Source: an uncultured Bacteroides sp.
Lineage (GTDB): Bacteria; Bacteroidota; Bacteroidia; Bacteroidales; Bacteroidaceae
NCBI GenBank assembly: GCA_959606905.1
Contig: CAUHML010000006.1
Location: 35,593-99,592 of the forward strand
Length of the DNA stretch: 64,000 bases
Direction: 5' to 3'
Below the pieces are notes generated by a model. It was not told the origin of the DNA. It saw only the letters and a list, made by a program, of their open reading frames with translations, and ran no database searches. Below, piece by piece: positions 13,449 through 22,138 of the stretch. Each line of letters starts with the position of its first letter. The stretch's first letter is position 1. Made by a program: the position numbers and the translations under genes.

Positions 13449-13456
13449 CAAAAGTA
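13449..13456 (-). promoter_or_regulatory. truA promoter -7 box
   Basis: TACTTTTG on the minus strand matches TAnnTTTG exactly. It lies about 31 nt upstream of the GTG start and rules out the more upstream TTG start. No clear -33 element. Confidence 0.6.
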
Positions 13457-13465
13457 CTCATTTTT

Positions 13466-16400
13466 TTATTCATAAGTAGAAGGAGTAGTACCAAAAGCGT
13501 CTACAAAATGTTTACGGAACGTCGGAATATCATTATATCCCACCATTTCAGCTACTTCCTGCACACCGTATTGTTTCGTTTTCAACAATACACCCGCACG
13601 ACGCATACGTACTCCCCTGATAAGTTCTATAATCGTATAGTCCGTACTTTGCTTCACTTTTCGGTAAAGAGTCGGCTGACTCATATTTAATTCCGATGCA
13701 AGCTTCTTCACACTAAAGTCAGCTTCACAGATATTTTCCTCTACAATTTTAATTACGGAAGTGATAAATGGATCTTCTGCCTTTGCTTCTTCTTTTCCCG
13801 GCTGCTCTGTTTCATCTGCGTCAACGGCATCTGCTCCAGGTAACTTAAATAACTTTGCATACATTTGTTTCAACGTCTGACGGCCATTAATCAAATTACT
13901 GACTTTCGCTTTCAGAATACCGGGTGTGAAAGGTTTCAACACATAATCATCTGCTCCCAACTCCAAACCATGGATAATATCGTCATCCTCTACCTTCGCT
14001 GTCAGCATAATAAAAGGGATACTACAAGTTTCCGGGCATTCTTTTACTTCACGGCAACATTCAAATCCGTCTTTTATCGGCATCATGACATCACAAATTA
14101 TCAAATCCGGCAACTCTTTCATAGCCATATCCACGCCTTCTTGACCGTTAGTAGCCATCAACAGATTATATTCATTCCCAAATAAAACTTTCAGATAAAG
14201 CCGAATATCTTTATGATCTTCCACAATTAATATTGTCTTTTTCTCTTCATTTGTCACAGATTGTGCCATTTCTTTAGGAGACAATACTCCCGGAAAAAGT
14301 ATTGGACCCTGTCTCCCTATATTTTCGCTAATTTTCGAATCAGCTTTGAGTTGATCCAACACTTCCGGTTCTACTTCAGGCAGTTCTTCCGGATCAATAA
14401 ACAATATATTCGGCTCACTTTCCAGGACGGCTCTATCTACCGGAAGATTCACCGTTACCTTTGTCCCCTTTCCTTCAACACTTTCCAATGAGATTGTTCC
14501 TTGATGCGCCTCTATCATCTGCCGCATAATAGAAAAGCCTAACTGTGCGGCAGATAAATCATTATCCAATGTCCCGTTCTCACTCATTAATTGCTCGGAA
14601 GTTCTCACCTTCTTCATTCCATTATCCTCTACTATCAGACTGACATAATGCACATTATTCTCTATTATTTCACAAACAGAAAAATAAACTGTTCCTGCAT
14701 AATGCGTATGAGTGAAAGCATTTGTCAACAGATTATGAATAATAAATTCTATTTTCTTCTTATTTACATAGAATTCCAGTTCTTTCTTGACCCTTTTCTC
14801 GCAACGAAAATCAATCGGATATACTTTCAACAAATCACGGACTCCAAAGACACTACTATCAATCATCTTTTCTACCGAATAGGGAGCTACTTCCAACTTC
14901 GTTTCCGGACTCCCCTGTCGGTATATAGCCAGTAATTGATCACAAGCATCAACCATACGAAGCGAATTCCGGTATGCAACCTGCAAAGAAAGGTTCGATA
15001 TTTGGGAATTGTCTTTCTGTAATTCTTTCAACGGAGCGATGATCAACGAAAGAGGAGTACGCAATTCCTGTACAAACAACATAAGCAAGCCGTTCCGCAA
15101 AGCTTCTATCTCCTTCTTTTGAGTCTGCTTCATCTTCTCCAGGCTCAAGTTCTCTTTCAATACCAACTCCCGGTCACGGTGCATCTGCTTACGCTGCTCT
15201 TTCTTCTTAAAATAAATGTAGAAAAAACAAGAAAATGCGACAAATAACAAAACATAAGCTATATAAGCCCAAATAGTTTGAAACCATTTATCTTTTACAA
15301 CCACAAGAATCTCATTCACATCCCCTTCCTTACCATCCGGAAATACAAGTTTCGCCTGCAAAGTATATTTTCCGGTAGACAGTCCATTGAACCATAAGCC
15401 TTCCGAAAGTGGCACCATTCTCCAATCCTTATCTAAGGGAAGTAATCGATAAGCTATCTTACGTTCAGCCATCCCATAACGTAAATCGGAAAAGAACAAA
15501 TGGAAATCATTGTTATCAGAATTGAATACAAGCTTTTTCTGTTGTTCCGGAGAACCTGAAAGAATCAACTGTCCATTTCGTTTCTCCCCAGCCAAGATCG
15601 TTTCTCCACCCACTTCTATATCTGTCAACATCAGCTGCCTTCTTTCACAATCCGCTTTCGTAGCAGAGGGATCAAAGAAAATCAATCCCCAAGAATTTGC
15701 CCAAAGCAACCGTCCATCATTCAAACGGCATACCGCACTACAATTACCTACCGAAAGATAATTATAGAAAGCATCCTGCCCATTTCTAATCGTCATCACT
15801 CCGACATTATTTCCGGCCCAAGTATTCCCGATACGATCATCTACCATACAGCCTACATGTCCATTGGTCAGTCCGTTTTGCAAAGTGTATATAGCTTCCA
15901 ACTTATCCTTCTCCCTTCCATCAATACGGATAACGACATTCAAATAAGCTACATAAATCTGATTATAGTTATTTACATAAATAGTTCGTACAGCCGCCTC
16001 TTCCAGTCCATTTTCTTTCTCAATATTTCCTTCTACTCTAATTTGTACTCCATCCGTTTCAAGTCTTTTCAAACCTCTATCCGTCCCAATCCACACATTG
16101 CCTTCTTTATCCTCTGCTATTGCAAATACATTCTTTATTTCTTCAGGCAATTTAATGCTCTTGCATTCGTGAGTTTCAAGTTCAACCTGCATCAACCCAT
16201 TTGAAGTGCCTACCCACAAACGATTCCATGAGTCCAGGCAAAGACTATAAATAACAGTTTGTATCCTCTCACCTTTATTATTTTGCAGATGAAAGGATTC
16301 CACCTCATTTGTTAATGGATCAATGATAACAATCTCTCCCCAATTATTACCCAACCAGATATTCCCGTTCTTACCTTTATATATATGAAAGCGTCCGGAA

Positions 16401-17611
16401 AAGTCTGATGCTTTTTTCCAAGGTTCAAAATGTGTATCCAACGAAAACACAGGAGTAGTACTTTTCATAATCCCCCCATCGCTAACGGTCAACCATACAT
16501 ATCCTTTTGAATCTTCGACCATACCATCCACCCGAGAGCCAAAATCCTGCCGTACCCTACTGTACATACTATCACTAATATCAAATTTCACGACCCCACC
16601 GCCAAATGTACCTACCCAAAGAATTTGTTGTTTATCATCCCAAAACAGGCTGGTCATTTTATTCTCAATACTCGAATGGAATGCCTTCTCATTCTTCGTC
16701 AGCAAAGTCAACACAAACGGACTCTTACACAGATTGTCATTATCGAAGCGCAACTTATACAATCCATTCCAAGTTGTCAAATAAAAAGTCCGGTTATCTT
16801 TCAAAACCAGATCCGTAACATAAGAATTAGAGAATTCAGACTGATCTTTTCCTTCCATGGAGATAACACGTTCCTCATTCGTTTTAAGGTCATAACATAT
16901 AATGTCATCCCATAATCGGCAAATCCATAAATAACCATGCCTTAAAAACAATCTATTTACTACGCTGTATTCCTTAATCAAAGAAGTTTTTTTCGCCACT
17001 AAATCATAATGTACCACTTTCCTCTGATTAACAGAGAAATACAAATTTGTTTTTCTATCACTACAAAGATGAGCAACCTTTCCTCTTACCAAAGGCTCAG
17101 GATTCAAAAGACATAACACAAAATCATGTTTTCCTTCTGTCTTGCGAACAATGCGCGATTCAAATAAACCTTGTGAAGTAACCAAATACAAACTCCCGTC
17201 ATTCCAGCAGAAATCCAGAATATCTTTCAGTTCCAGAGGCTTATCAAAACGTACCGGCAAAAACTTTTCAATATCCTTATCAAAACAAGTAATTCCACCT
17301 TGGAAAAGTAACGCATAATATAAACCGTCGGGACCTTCGCAAAGTTTTTTCACAGCTTGATGCAGAGGAGTGGAAAGAGAATCAATCCCCATAATGAGGG
17401 GATAGTCACGAAATCTAAATCCGTCATAACGTGAAATTCCTTTATCAGTAGAGAGCCATATAAAACCGTCACTTCCATAACAAACATTATAAATAGTATT
17501 GTCACTGACTCCGTTTTTGATTACTACCGGTTCCAGATTCCAATGAGTATCTATTGAATATGCAGGGAAAATACCTGACAATACCAGTAGTAAAAAGAAG
17601 AATTTCCTCAT
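13466..17611 (-). CDS. Hybrid two-component system regulator (HTCS) with degenerate histidine kinase
   Basis: 1381-residue membrane sensor-regulator. Order: signal peptide; periplasmic reg_prop beta-propeller repeats (repeated IWLSTDKG, LWVGTFGG, VWIGTDRG blocks, about 25-690); Y_Y_Y domain (about 700-775); one TM helix (about 785-808); HisKA-like and HATPase-like domains (about 830-1060); receiver domain with phospho-acceptor Asp1174 (ICDVMMP); AraC-type HTH (about 1280-1381). The H-box reads FVQELRTPLSLI, with Gln848 where His is expected, and the ATPase G-boxes are also weak (DNGMKKV; LGFSI). Such regulators usually control adjacent glycan or surface genes; candidates here are the small lipoprotein and the fimbrial genes. 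The signal sensed is unknown. Confidence 0.93.
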   Translation of the reverse strand: MRKFFFLLLVLSGIFPAYSIDTHWNLEPVVIKNGVSDNTIYNVCYGSDGFIWLSTDKGISRYDGFRFRDYPLIMGIDSLSTPLHQAVKKLCEGPDGLYYALLFQGGITCFDKDIEKFLPVRFDKPLELKDILDFCWNDGSLYLVTSQGLFESRIVRKTEGKHDFVLCLLNPEPLVRGKVAHLCSDRKTNLYFSVNQRKVVHYDLVAKKTSLIKEYSVVNRLFLRHGYLWICRLWDDIICYDLKTNEERVISMEGKDQSEFSNSYVTDLVLKDNRTFYLTTWNGLYKLRFDNDNLCKSPFVLTLLTKNEKAFHSSIENKMTSLFWDDKQQILWVGTFGGGVVKFDISDSMYSRVRQDFGSRVDGMVEDSKGYVWLTVSDGGIMKSTTPVFSLDTHFEPWKKASDFSGRFHIYKGKNGNIWLGNNWGEIVIIDPLTNEVESFHLQNNKGERIQTVIYSLCLDSWNRLWVGTSNGLMQVELETHECKSIKLPEEIKNVFAIAEDKEGNVWIGTDRGLKRLETDGVQIRVEGNIEKENGLEEAAVRTIYVNNYNQIYVAYLNVVIRIDGREKDKLEAIYTLQNGLTNGHVGCMVDDRIGNTWAGNNVGVMTIRNGQDAFYNYLSVGNCSAVCRLNDGRLLWANSWGLIFFDPSATKADCERRQLMLTDIEVGGETILAGEKRNGQLILSGSPEQQKKLVFNSDNNDFHLFFSDLRYGMAERKIAYRLLPLDKDWRMVPLSEGLWFNGLSTGKYTLQAKLVFPDGKEGDVNEILVVVKDKWFQTIWAYIAYVLLFVAFSCFFYIYFKKKEQRKQMHRDRELVLKENLSLEKMKQTQKKEIEALRNGLLMLFVQELRTPLSLIIAPLKELQKDNSQISNLSLQVAYRNSLRMVDACDQLLAIYRQGSPETKLEVAPYSVEKMIDSSVFGVRDLLKVYPIDFRCEKRVKKELEFYVNKKKIEFIIHNLLTNAFTHTHYAGTVYFSVCEIIENNVHYVSLIVEDNGMKKVRTSEQLMSENGTLDNDLSAAQLGFSIMRQMIEAHQGTISLESVEGKGTKVTVNLPVDRAVLESEPNILFIDPEELPEVEPEVLDQLKADSKISENIGRQGPILFPGVLSPKEMAQSVTNEEKKTILIVEDHKDIRLYLKVLFGNEYNLLMATNGQEGVDMAMKELPDLIICDVMMPIKDGFECCREVKECPETCSIPFIMLTAKVEDDDIIHGLELGADDYVLKPFTPGILKAKVSNLINGRQTLKQMYAKLFKLPGADAVDADETEQPGKEEAKAEDPFITSVIKIVEENICEADFSVKKLASELNMSQPTLYRKVKQSTDYTIIELIRGVRMRRAGVLLKTKQYGVQEVAEMVGYNDIPTFRKHFVDAFGTTPSTYE

Positions 17612-17716
17612 ATCTTAATAGTATTTTGTTCATGTGTATTGGTCGATAAAGGTAGACAAAATAATTATCATCAAATCACATAACAAATATTTTTTAGAAA
17701 TAATTCACAATAAAAC

Positions 17717-17753
17717 AAAAGCCCTCCTATTCTTTTGAAATAGAAAGACTTTT
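17717..17753 (-). terminator. Strand-specific intrinsic terminator after lipoprotein gene
   Basis: In minus-strand RNA a continuous 15-bp stem (17717-17731 with 17739-17753, 7-nt loop) forms, using G-U pairs at three positions. On the plus strand the same positions are A-C mismatches. A U-rich tail follows. This orientation ends the lipoprotein transcript before the HTCS gene. The rest of 17612-17909 shows no ORF. Confidence 0.65.
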
Positions 17754-17909
17754 GCCGTTTGTTTTGTTCATTACGCAATCAATCTCCAATTATTATATTG
17801 TTTGCTGCTCGGTTCCTCTTTTTTATTGAAAGGAGCGACTCATATCATACAGACACTCCTTAATAATATATATTATACTAATACCTAAATGCAATAAATT
17901 CTTATGATA

Positions 17910-18542
17910 TTATTTAGCAGCTTTCAGAGTAAAGCTATAAGTTCCTTGACCGGCAGCAAAGTTATAGCTACCTTTGAAGTTTACCGGTACCTTTACTACA
18001 CAGTTCCCCTGGTCGCTTACACGGAAATAAAGATAAGTAGTAGAATTGAAGATGCTGTTACCGTCAGCAGTTGTTGATAAAGAAGCGCCATATCCCTGCC
18101 AACTGAATAAGTCAGTCGAAGAAGAGTAAGTAGTACCGATATAATACACCGCACCTTTATCTATATTAAAGTTCAATGATACACATAATGCGAATTGCTC
18201 AACGAAAGCGCCACTTCTTGTACGAGCCTGATATTCGGCAAGCATTTTCACCGCTTTCTTATCAGTAGCATCACCATAAAATCCTTCTGTTGTTTCCGAT
18301 TCACAGTTACGGACAGTATTACCATTCTGACGAAGCGCTTCCAGCACACTTGCCATTTCCTCTGCAGTAACAGAAGGAATTTCCTCAGCTTTCTGATCGT
18401 AAGCTGCCGACTCAATACCATATAAAGATTTCATGGATTCGAAGTTTGAAGTATTATCTTCAAAACTGTCACTTTCAGCATTAGAACATGCTACAAAAGT
18501 TAATGCCAATACACATGCGAAAAAGAATTTAATTGATTTCAT
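17910..18542 (-). CDS. Small secreted lipoprotein of unknown function
   Basis: 210-residue lipoprotein: signal peptide with lipobox FVACS (Cys19), then an acidic stretch (NAESDSFEDN), which may act as a surface export signal. The mature protein has a helical, charged N-terminal half and a beta-rich, Thr/Ser/Tyr-rich C-terminal half ending in GTYSFTLKAAK. I do not recognise the family. It has an unusually strong Shine-Dalgarno AGGAGG at 18550-18555 with 7-nt spacing, and a leader that can pair with it. It lies upstream of the HTCS gene on the same strand but is separated from it by a terminator. Confidence 0.8.
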   Translation of the reverse strand: MKSIKFFFACVLALTFVACSNAESDSFEDNTSNFESMKSLYGIESAAYDQKAEEIPSVTAEEMASVLEALRQNGNTVRNCESETTEGFYGDATDKKAVKMLAEYQARTRSGAFVEQFALCVSLNFNIDKGAVYYIGTTYSSSTDLFSWQGYGASLSTTADGNSIFNSTTYLYFRVSDQGNCVVKVPVNFKGSYNFAAGQGTYSFTLKAAK

Positions 18543-18717
18543 ATTAGTTCCTCCTAAATTTTACTTATTCATTTAATCTGCTTGCGAATCGTTATTTATC
18601 AGTTCGCGGTCTTTTTACACTTTTAATTGTTTATTTATTCATGTTCCTTAGGAGGGGAATCTTAAACTTAAGTTGTCTTATTTATCTTTCCTTGTTCGTT
18701 TGCACATCGCAAACATA
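18543..18717 (-). promoter_or_regulatory. Promoter and possible self-masking leader of lipoprotein gene
   Basis: A -7 box TATGTTTG lies on the minus strand at 18710-18717. The implied leader is about 160 nt. Near its 5' end it contains CCTCCTAA (18648-18655 complement), a perfect 8-nt complement of TTAGGAGG covering the Shine-Dalgarno (18550-18557). Pairing would hide the ribosome site. Confidence 0.45.
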
Positions 18718-19037
18718 GGTATTTTATTCAATAAGGAAAACTTTCTGAAAAGAAAAATGAATGAATTACCACTCTTTAACGAATGAAATACAGCTTACTC
18801 AAGCGATTGACTAAGTTCTACAAGTATTAAAACACCACCCACATGCAAATCATTCATCACAAAAGACAAAAACACCAATTAACAACAACGAATGATCAAC
18901 CACCCATAAATGAATTATTCACCACCCTACTTATCAATTTCCATTGAAGACAAAGGCAAGAAAGATGAATCTGCCAATCAACAGCTATCTGCATTATGCC
19001 TACTTTTGTAACATCAACAAACAAAACCCATCATGCG
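18718..19037 (+). promoter_or_regulatory. Divergent intergenic region; -7 box of fimbrial upstream operon
   Basis: AT-rich region between the divergent lipoprotein and DUF3575 genes. TACTTTTG at 19001-19008 is a full match to the -7 box for the plus-strand genes. It overlaps the ATG at 18996, which argues for the later start at 19038. Nothing else was recognised in 18718-18990. Confidence 0.55.
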
Positions 19038-19607
19038 ATGAAAAAGAAAAGAATCTTATTTTTGTTCGTTACCCTGTTTGCTTCTACCTTATTATATAGT
19101 CAGGTAGTCGGAGTAAAAACCAACGTCGTAATGGACGCGCTTAAAATTATCAATCTTGGAGCCGAAGTCGGTTTAAGTAAGAAATTAACTCTGGACTTGT
19201 ATGCCAACTACAACCCTTGGACATACAAAGATCAGAAGATGATGAAGATGCTTGCCTTCCAACCGGAGCTTCGATATTGGTTCTGTGATAAATTCAACGG
19301 TCATTTCGTAGGTGCACACCTTCATGGAGGCGTTTATCAGGCAGCAGCCATTGATATGCCATGGGGCATCTGGCCCGAATTGAAAGACCACCGTTTCAAA
19401 GGACACTTTTACGGATTGGGCGTTTCCTACGGTTATCAATGGATTCTGGGCAAGCACTGGAATCTTGAAGGAAATATCGGTATAGGTTACGCGCGTGTCA
19501 AGTATGAGCAGTTCGAATGCAAGACGTGCGGTGAAAAAGTCAAGGAAGGACATAAGAACTATGTAGGTCCTACAAAAGCCGCCGTCAGTTTAATCTATTT
19601 ATTTTAA
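19038..19607 (+). CDS. DUF3575-like protein of fimbrial locus
   Basis: 189-residue exported protein. ATG 19038 is chosen because a signal peptide begins there (MKKKRILFLFVTLFAS, cut near LYSQ), and because the more upstream in-frame ATG at 18996 overlaps the promoter. The mature part is beta-rich with VGVKTNVVMDALKIINLGAEVGL, typical of DUF3575, and aromatic strands like a small outer-membrane barrel ending in LIYLF. In Bacteroidales DUF3575 genes commonly sit before DUF3868 and Mfa fimbrial genes, as here. Role unknown, possibly outer-membrane placement of fimbrial parts. Confidence 0.8.
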   Translation: MKKKRILFLFVTLFASTLLYSQVVGVKTNVVMDALKIINLGAEVGLSKKLTLDLYANYNPWTYKDQKMMKMLAFQPELRYWFCDKFNGHFVGAHLHGGVYQAAAIDMPWGIWPELKDHRFKGHFYGLGVSYGYQWILGKHWNLEGNIGIGYARVKYEQFECKTCGEKVKEGHKNYVGPTKAAVSLIYLF

Positions 19608-19619
19608 AACAAAACAAAT

Positions 19620-21071
19620 ATGAAAAAGATATTATGCATATTCTTCTGCCTGCTGCCTATATTAGGCGGGAAAGCACAGACTCTCTATAAAGATCAAGTG
19701 CGTATAGAGAAAGAATCTATCACACGCAGTGAAGATAACAATGTATTAACTATCAATCTGGACATTGTTCTAAAAGAAAACCTGAAACTGGAATCCAACA
19801 ATGTAGCCACATTGACTCCATTTCTTGAGGCAAACGGAAAGACCAAGGTGTTATCTTCTATTGTGGTATACGGACGTAAGCGCGACATCGTCAACCAGCG
19901 TAACCATAAAGCTCCCGAAAACACTTATACCATTTTACGTCGTAAACAGCATCAGGAACAAAAAGTAAACTACTTGGTACAAATGCCGTTCGAAGCATGG
20001 ATGCGCAATGCAAATATGAAATTGAATATTGACCTATGCGGTTGCTGTGACATCCTGGAGGAGAACAGCGGTGAATTAATCACCCAATTGAACATTTTAC
20101 CACTGAAAGTAAAACCTTCCATAGCCTATATCACTCCTAAAGCTGAAGACATAAAATATCGTGCAGTAGAAGGAAGCGCATTTCTGGATTTCCCGGTCAA
20201 CAAAATCATCATCTATCCGGAGTATCGTCGTAACACAAGTGAGTTGGCAAAAATACGTGCAACAATCGATACCGTGCGCAACGACAAATATACAACTCTT
20301 ACCCGTATAAAGATTCACGGTTACGCTTCACCCGAAGGCAGCTACGCCAACAATACCCGTTTGGCAAAGAATCGTACCCAGGCTCTTGTAGATTATGTGA
20401 CCAGTTATTACAATTTCGATAAGAAGCTCATCACTTCGGAATATACCCCGGAGGACTGGAAAGGTTTCCGCAAATTTGTTTCCGCTTCATCAATAGAGAA
20501 AAAGGAGGAAGTTCTTCGCCTGATAGATGATGAAAGCATAAACATTGATAAGAAGGAACGCGATATCGCTAATCTGGTTGGACCTCAGACATATCAATAT
20601 ATATTGGCAGAATGTTATCCTGCACTCCGTCATTCAGATTATACGGTCAATTATACAGTTCGTGGCCTCAGCCTTGAAGAGTCTAAAGAGATAATTAATA
20701 AACGCCCGCAATTATTGAGTTTACAGGAAATCTACCGGATTGCAGAAAGTTGTGAACCGGGAAGCGAAGAATTCAACCATTCTTTCCAAGTAGCCGCTAC
20801 AATGTTTCCGGATGATCCAATCGCCAACCTCAATGCCGGAGCAATGGAAATACAAAAAGGTGGTGATATGACAACCGCCAAGAGATATCTGGCTAAAGCT
20901 GATCCAAAAGCGGCAGAGACACAGAACAACCTGGGAATTATCGCTATGATAGAAGGAGACTTAGACACAGCCGAAAAATATTTCAATGCAGCTAAAGCTG
21001 CCGGTCTCATAAAGCAAGCAGACGCTAACTTGAAAGAATTAAAGAAGAAACAAAATTATCCCTTAGAATAA
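19620..21071 (+). CDS. DUF3868 / OmpA-like / TPR protein of fimbrial locus
   Basis: 483-residue exported protein, 12 bp after the DUF3575 gene. A signal peptide (MKKILCIFFCLLPILGG) is followed by a DUF3868-type beta domain (about 20-170). Next comes an OmpA-like region with IKIHGYASPEGSYANNTRLAKNRTQALVDY spread over about 230-260, resembling peptidoglycan-binding OmpA_C folds. The C-terminal third has TPR-like helices (NNLGIIAMIEGDLDTAEKYF). Likely a periplasmic or outer-membrane scaffold associated with fimbriae. A terminator follows at 21148, separating it from mfa1. Confidence 0.8.
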   Translation: MKKILCIFFCLLPILGGKAQTLYKDQVRIEKESITRSEDNNVLTINLDIVLKENLKLESNNVATLTPFLEANGKTKVLSSIVVYGRKRDIVNQRNHKAPENTYTILRRKQHQEQKVNYLVQMPFEAWMRNANMKLNIDLCGCCDILEENSGELITQLNILPLKVKPSIAYITPKAEDIKYRAVEGSAFLDFPVNKIIIYPEYRRNTSELAKIRATIDTVRNDKYTTLTRIKIHGYASPEGSYANNTRLAKNRTQALVDYVTSYYNFDKKLITSEYTPEDWKGFRKFVSASSIEKKEEVLRLIDDESINIDKKERDIANLVGPQTYQYILAECYPALRHSDYTVNYTVRGLSLEESKEIINKRPQLLSLQEIYRIAESCEPGSEEFNHSFQVAATMFPDDPIANLNAGAMEIQKGGDMTTAKRYLAKADPKAAETQNNLGIIAMIEGDLDTAEKYFNAAKAAGLIKQADANLKELKKKQNYPLE

Positions 21072-21147
21072 CAAAAAACAATAACACAGACAAACAGTAT
21101 TTGTTCCCCCCTATGATTTATAATTAAAATTTTAACCCCAAATCAAG

Positions 21148-21183
21148 AAACGCATCACCTGAGAAGGCAGTGCGTTTTTTCTT
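21148..21183 (+). terminator. Intrinsic terminator after DUF3868 gene
   Basis: An outer stem of about 7 bp (aaacgca with tgcgttt) around a 16-nt loop, followed by a run of Ts. Confidence 0.65.
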
Positions 21184-21384
21184 ATCTATCAAGTAACGGC
21201 TCACATTATTTTCCTGGGGATTTAATATATTATTTCAGTTTGCCAATTTGAGGGGGTTATTTCAAAGCAGCCGCATCCGAAATATTAGTCTCCGCTACTA
21301 CAGATCCGAACTTTTTCAACACGGTCACAAACCAGCTATTTGACTAATACACAGCGAAATACGTTTCATTAAATTCTCAAACAA

Positions 21385-21490
21385 TTCTCACCGTTGTGAG
21401 AAAAAATACTCATCACTATGAGAAAATATTCTCACCTTGATAAGAATTAATCCTCACTAAGGTGAGAAAGTATTCTTGTAACGATGAGAT
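21385..21490. repeat. Five 18-bp palindromes with exact 22-bp period
   Basis: Units start at 21385, 21407, 21429, 21451 and 21473. Each fits TTCTCA-N6-TGAGAA: units 1 and 2 have at most one mismatch, the others one or two per arm. The six central bases differ in every copy, and 4-nt linkers separate units. A half-site TTCTCA at 21374 lies 11 bp upstream of unit 1. The regular two-turn spacing resembles an operator array, or a chain of RNA hairpins if transcribed. It lies 324 bp upstream of the mfa1 -7 box. Confidence 0.85.
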
Positions 21491-21813
21491 CATCCACCTG
21501 TTCCACGTAATGCAGTCTGCTATGAACACGGCAACAGCAGCAGTAAATCATTCAAAACAGAATGAAAAAGACACAAATCATTCCATCCCGCCTAAATAGT
21601 TGCAAAATTTATTCTATTGCGCAGAATAAGTTGAAGAAAATATATAATACAAACAGTGGAAAAAGAAAAGGAAAGGCGGTATAATATTCATCTCCTCAAC
21701 AAATCATTCACAAAATGACTAATTCCCCCACCCCAAAAGTGACATTTGAAAGATTGAAAAATTCACCTTGAAAATTGAAAAAAACACCAATCAACAGTTT
21801 TACATTTCTCCCG

Positions 21814-22138
21814 TAACTTTGCAATGTCGATAAGGAACAAAAAGATTCCTTAAAACAAACAAAACAAAAATTTAGTAATAAACAAATAAAAGAAACATTG
21901 CCTATAAGAAACAAACAAAATCCCTCCAACTGGAAGTTAGTTATTTCACCTTATAATATATAAGGGCTTCCGATCAGAAAAAGAAATGATGTTTTTCACA
22001 AAACAAATGCTCCTCATCTTTTAGATGACTCTTACCCCCAAAAAAGAAAAAGAAATCAGCATAACTACTAATAATATGTAGTGTGCAACTAAAGAAAAGA
22101 AAAAAATTATAGCATCACACATTAAACTCAAAACAAAG
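21814..22138 (+). promoter_or_regulatory. mfa1 promoter -7 box and long leader
   Basis: TAACTTTG at 21814-21821 matches TAnnTTTG; no clear -33 element. The predicted leader to the mfa1 ATG is about 310 nt, A-rich, with a hairpin AAGGAA/TTCCTT (21832-21851) right at its 5' end. The rest of the gap 21184-21813 holds only the palindrome array and no ORF that I trust. Confidence 0.5.

Noticed and set aside
13419..13451. Longer TruA starting with TTG at 13451
   Set aside because: The codon lies in the promoter -7 box, so it would not be transcribed from that promoter.
21385..21490. Regular repeats might be a CRISPR array
   Set aside because: Units of 22 bp with only 6 variable bases are far too short for repeat-spacer structure, and no cas gene is present.
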